The notes under the pieces: model-generated
The model's database searches: none
The model's input: the letters and a program-made list of their open reading frames with translations, nothing else
What the model was told of the DNA's origin: nothing
Part shown: positions 16,072 to 17,561 of the stretch, one piece after another
Layout: each line of letters starts with the position of its first letter
How positions within the stretch are numbered: the stretch's first letter is position 1
Translations under genes and position numbers: made by a program
Assembly (NCBI GenBank): GCA_963748095.1
Contig: CAVVIO010000066.1
Coordinates: 1 to 17,561, forward strand
Origin: CAVVIO01 sp963748095
Lineage (GTDB): Bacteria > Bacteroidota > Bacteroidia > Bacteroidales > UBA10428
Direction of reading: 5' to 3'
DNA: 17,561 nt

Positions 16072-16303
16072 TCAGTAAAGACTTTGATTGTTTTAAAATC
16101 TGTTCTTTAGTTTCATCGGTAAATCCGCTACTTTCAGATTTATCTAATTTCGCTCTGATCCAATCAATTTGAACCTGCTGTTTTCTTGCCTGTCGAATCA
16201 AATCATTGACAACTTCACTTTTACTAGTGTATTCTTTGTTATCCACTTGTGATTTTAACCATTCATCATTTGGTTTTGTGAACGATATGCTTTGTCTTGC
16301 CAT
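16064..16303 (-). CDS. parD: ParD-type ribbon-helix-helix antitoxin
   Basis: A 79-residue antitoxin, first gene of the module. The N-terminal ARQSISFTKPNDEWLKSQV strand and helix followed by YTSKSEVVNDLIRQAR is the ParD/CopG-like ribbon-helix-helix DNA-binding pattern. The C-terminal charged segment (IRAKLDKSESSGF, EQILKQSK) should bind and neutralise the toxin. Genes of this type autoregulate, and a perfect 12-base palindrome lies 14 bases upstream of the ATG. Overlap with the toxin start supports one operon. Confidence 0.9.
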   Translation of the reverse strand: MARQSISFTKPNDEWLKSQVDNKEYTSKSEVVNDLIRQARKQQVQIDWIRAKLDKSESSGFTDETKEQILKQSKSLLNG

Positions 16304-16317
16304 AATATTGTTTTTGA

Positions 16318-16350
16318 TGTAAATTTACACCATATTTGAATCACATGCAA
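16318..16350 (-). promoter_or_regulatory. parDE promoter and palindromic operator
   Basis: On the minus strand, TTG (16350-16348), a 20-base spacer, and TAAATTTA (16327-16320) fit the Bacteroidota promoter pattern apart from the last base of TAnnTTTG. The -7 element is nested in the perfect palindrome TGTAAATTTACA (16318-16329), which is well placed as the ParD autoregulatory operator. Confidence 0.6.
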
Positions 16351-16478
16351 GTTCTCAATTATTGTTGGCAAACATTAGTGCATTTTACGCTCGATTAACC
16401 ATATTAAATGCAAAGGCTATATAGTACCGGTAAGAAAACTCCATTTTCTGCGTATACCTGAAGATGAACTTTTTTATC

Positions 16479-16626
16479 CTACACCGGACTTTCAAGGTAA
16501 GCATCAATTAAGGTGAAACCTATAACCGGAACGGACATATTCAGAGAATTGTTTTTACCGGATTTATCACTTCCTTTATTACATCCTGACAGTGAAAAAG
16601 CAATCAAAAAAATTGCAAATAATCAT
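16479..16626 (-). pseudogene. Decayed 5' end of a second glutaminyl-peptide cyclotransferase
   Basis: Within the 369-base gap between parD and the permease gene, the minus strand encodes a lipoprotein-type signal, LFAIFLIAFSLSGC, then NKGSDKSGKNN and VPVIGFTLIDAY, parallel to the start of the cyclotransferase gene (LILIFLIVISLFSC, STPIIDFTLIKSY). The two DNA stretches share an exact 12-base run, AATTAAGGTGAA, at 15460-15471 and 16506-16517. The likeness ends at AY, and a stop follows at 16479-16481. The ATG at 16626 is out of frame with the lipobox unless one A is removed. No function is expected. Bases 16351-16478 and 16627-16672 hold nothing further that I recognise. Confidence 0.7.
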
Positions 16627-16672
16627 ATATTTATTTGCTGGCGATAAGATATTGCACAATGAATGTCCATGA

Positions 16673-17560
16673 TCATTCTTCTTTTAAAGTTTCTGCCGGA
16701 TTCATTTTTAATGTCTTGGCTGTTCTGAAACCAATAAATAATATTGATATCAGCATACTGAAGATAACAGGAAAAATATAATACAAAAATCGATTCTCAA
16801 TTCTAAAAATAAAATTATTAAGCCATTCCCCGGTTAAGAAGTAACTGATAACAGAAGCTCCCGCCCATGCTATTAACATTAGAATAAAATATTTTTTAGT
16901 CAGGACAACCAGTAAGTTACTGAAATCGGCGCCCAATACTTTTCGTATGGCAATTTCCTTTTTCCGTAATCGCAATATCAGAAAGTTTTGACCCAATAAA
17001 CCGGACAAAGCGATAATAACAACGACGATACTCAGGTATTTCATCAGTTTCACCAGCATCATATCATTCTCATATCTGGTCTGCAATTTATCCTCGTATG
17101 AAGAATAATCAAGGACATCATCAGGAAAAGCTTCGGACCAAATCCCGTCAAGCTTTTTAATTATCTGACGATTTATTTTATGGTTCAGCTTAACACTTAT
17201 ATAATTATTTCTCCTGTTATTTCCCTTGAAAAACATAAGATAAGGTTCAATCCTTTCCCGAAAAGAATTAAAATAGAAATCTTTAACAACTCCGATAATT
17301 TTGAATTCCTTATTTAGGTAATATACATTTTTGTCAATGGGATCAGTCAAACCAAATTCCTTACAGAATGTCTGATTGACAACTATGCCGGATGAATCGG
17401 TCGGGAAATCCATCGAAAAGAAACGTCCTTCTTCTATTTTCAAACCATATGTTTTCTTAAAGTCGTAATCCACATTATTATAATTCGTCTGGATTTCATT
17501 GTTTCCCTGCTGCTTTGACAATGAAACAGCAAAGGTTAACGGTTCTTTTGCCAAATGATT
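16673..17560 (-). CDS. FtsX/MacB-like ABC transporter permease, C-terminal part (cut by right edge)
   Basis: C-terminal ~295 residues of an ABC permease; the frame is open to the right edge and the apparent start (TTG at 17554) is not real. Residues ~1-120 belong to the MacB-type periplasmic core domain (YGLKIEEGRFFSMDF, SSGIVVNQTFCKEFG, FKIIGVVKDFYF). Three membrane segments follow at ~174-194, 222-240 and 257-276. The FtsX-domain motif KKEIAIRKVLGA lies between the first two, and the end NPAETLKEE is the usual closing motif. In Bacteroidota such two-domain permeases occur in small efflux-type clusters with an ATPase and membrane-fusion protein; none is visible here because the window ends. 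Substrate unknown. Confidence 0.88.
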   Translation of the reverse strand, partial: NHLAKEPLTFAVSLSKQQGNNEIQTNYNNVDYDFKKTYGLKIEEGRFFSMDFPTDSSGIVVNQTFCKEFGLTDPIDKNVYYLNKEFKIIGVVKDFYFNSFRERIEPYLMFFKGNNRRNNYISVKLNHKINRQIIKKLDGIWSEAFPDDVLDYSSYEDKLQTRYENDMMLVKLMKYLSIVVVIIALSGLLGQNFLILRLRKKEIAIRKVLGADFSNLLVVLTKKYFILMLIAWAGASVISYFLTGEWLNNFIFRIENRFLYYIFPVIFSMLISILFIGFRTAKTLKMNPAETLKEE

Positions 17561-17561
17561 T

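Noticed and set aside
16351..16478. Short minus-strand open stretch between the cyclotransferase remnant and parD
   Set aside because: A few dozen codons without a start or recognisable similarity; not enough to call a gene.

Overview
The window looks like a chromosomal segment of a glycan-degrading member of the Bacteroidota. Supporting signs are a dense same-strand run of secreted or lipoprotein glycoside hydrolases, no Shine-Dalgarno sequences before most starts, Bacteroidota-type promoters (TTG, 20-base spacer, TAnnTTTG-like box) before the tetR and parD genes, and a Bacteroidota-style FtsX/MacB permease. Genus cannot be fixed from the sequence. No rRNA, tRNA, CRISPR array or intact insertion sequence was seen.

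Positions 1-12567 (+ strand) hold a carbohydrate-degradation locus. In order: a 5'-truncated tandem CE1-type esterase; a collapsed GH43 remnant; an intact GH42 beta-galactosidase; an intact NPCBM-GH27 alpha-galactosidase; a GH29 (subfamily B-like) alpha-L-fucosidase lipoprotein with two discoidin-type (F5/8) modules; a GH43-CBM6 enzyme; and a GH29-ricin-CBM6 alpha-L-fucosidase lipoprotein. The combined activities (beta- and alpha-galactose, alpha-fucose twice, arabinose/xylose, ester groups) suggest stripping side chains from a galactosylated, fucosylated heteropolysaccharide. No SusC/SusD pair lies in the window, so the substrate is inferred only.

Positions 12793-14733 (+) hold a TetR repressor and a FabF-type beta-ketoacyl-ACP synthase. 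A near-identical 14-base palindrome, ATACCGATYGGTAT, lies just upstream of each gene, which makes this a small self-contained lipid-synthesis regulon candidate. A hairpin at 14754-14786 separates it from the convergent genes.

Positions 14770-17561 (- strand) hold a glutaminyl-peptide cyclotransferase lipoprotein, a ParDE-type toxin-antitoxin pair with a palindromic operator/promoter, a decayed second copy of the cyclotransferase 5' end, and an ABC transporter permease cut by the right edge. The toxin-antitoxin pair, plus a short Mrr-like restriction-protein fragment, sits between the two cyclotransferase 5' ends and looks like an accessory insertion scar.

The dominant oddity is that five genes (esterase, GH29-B, GH43, second GH29, fabF) are broken by six single-base shifts. 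Each is repaired by removing one base, and after repair every reading frame runs through at a length divisible by three; the repaired fabF is 413 aa with Cys163, His303 and His339 in the expected places. Uncorrected insertion errors in the assembly are the simplest explanation, though genuine recent decay cannot be excluded from sequence alone.
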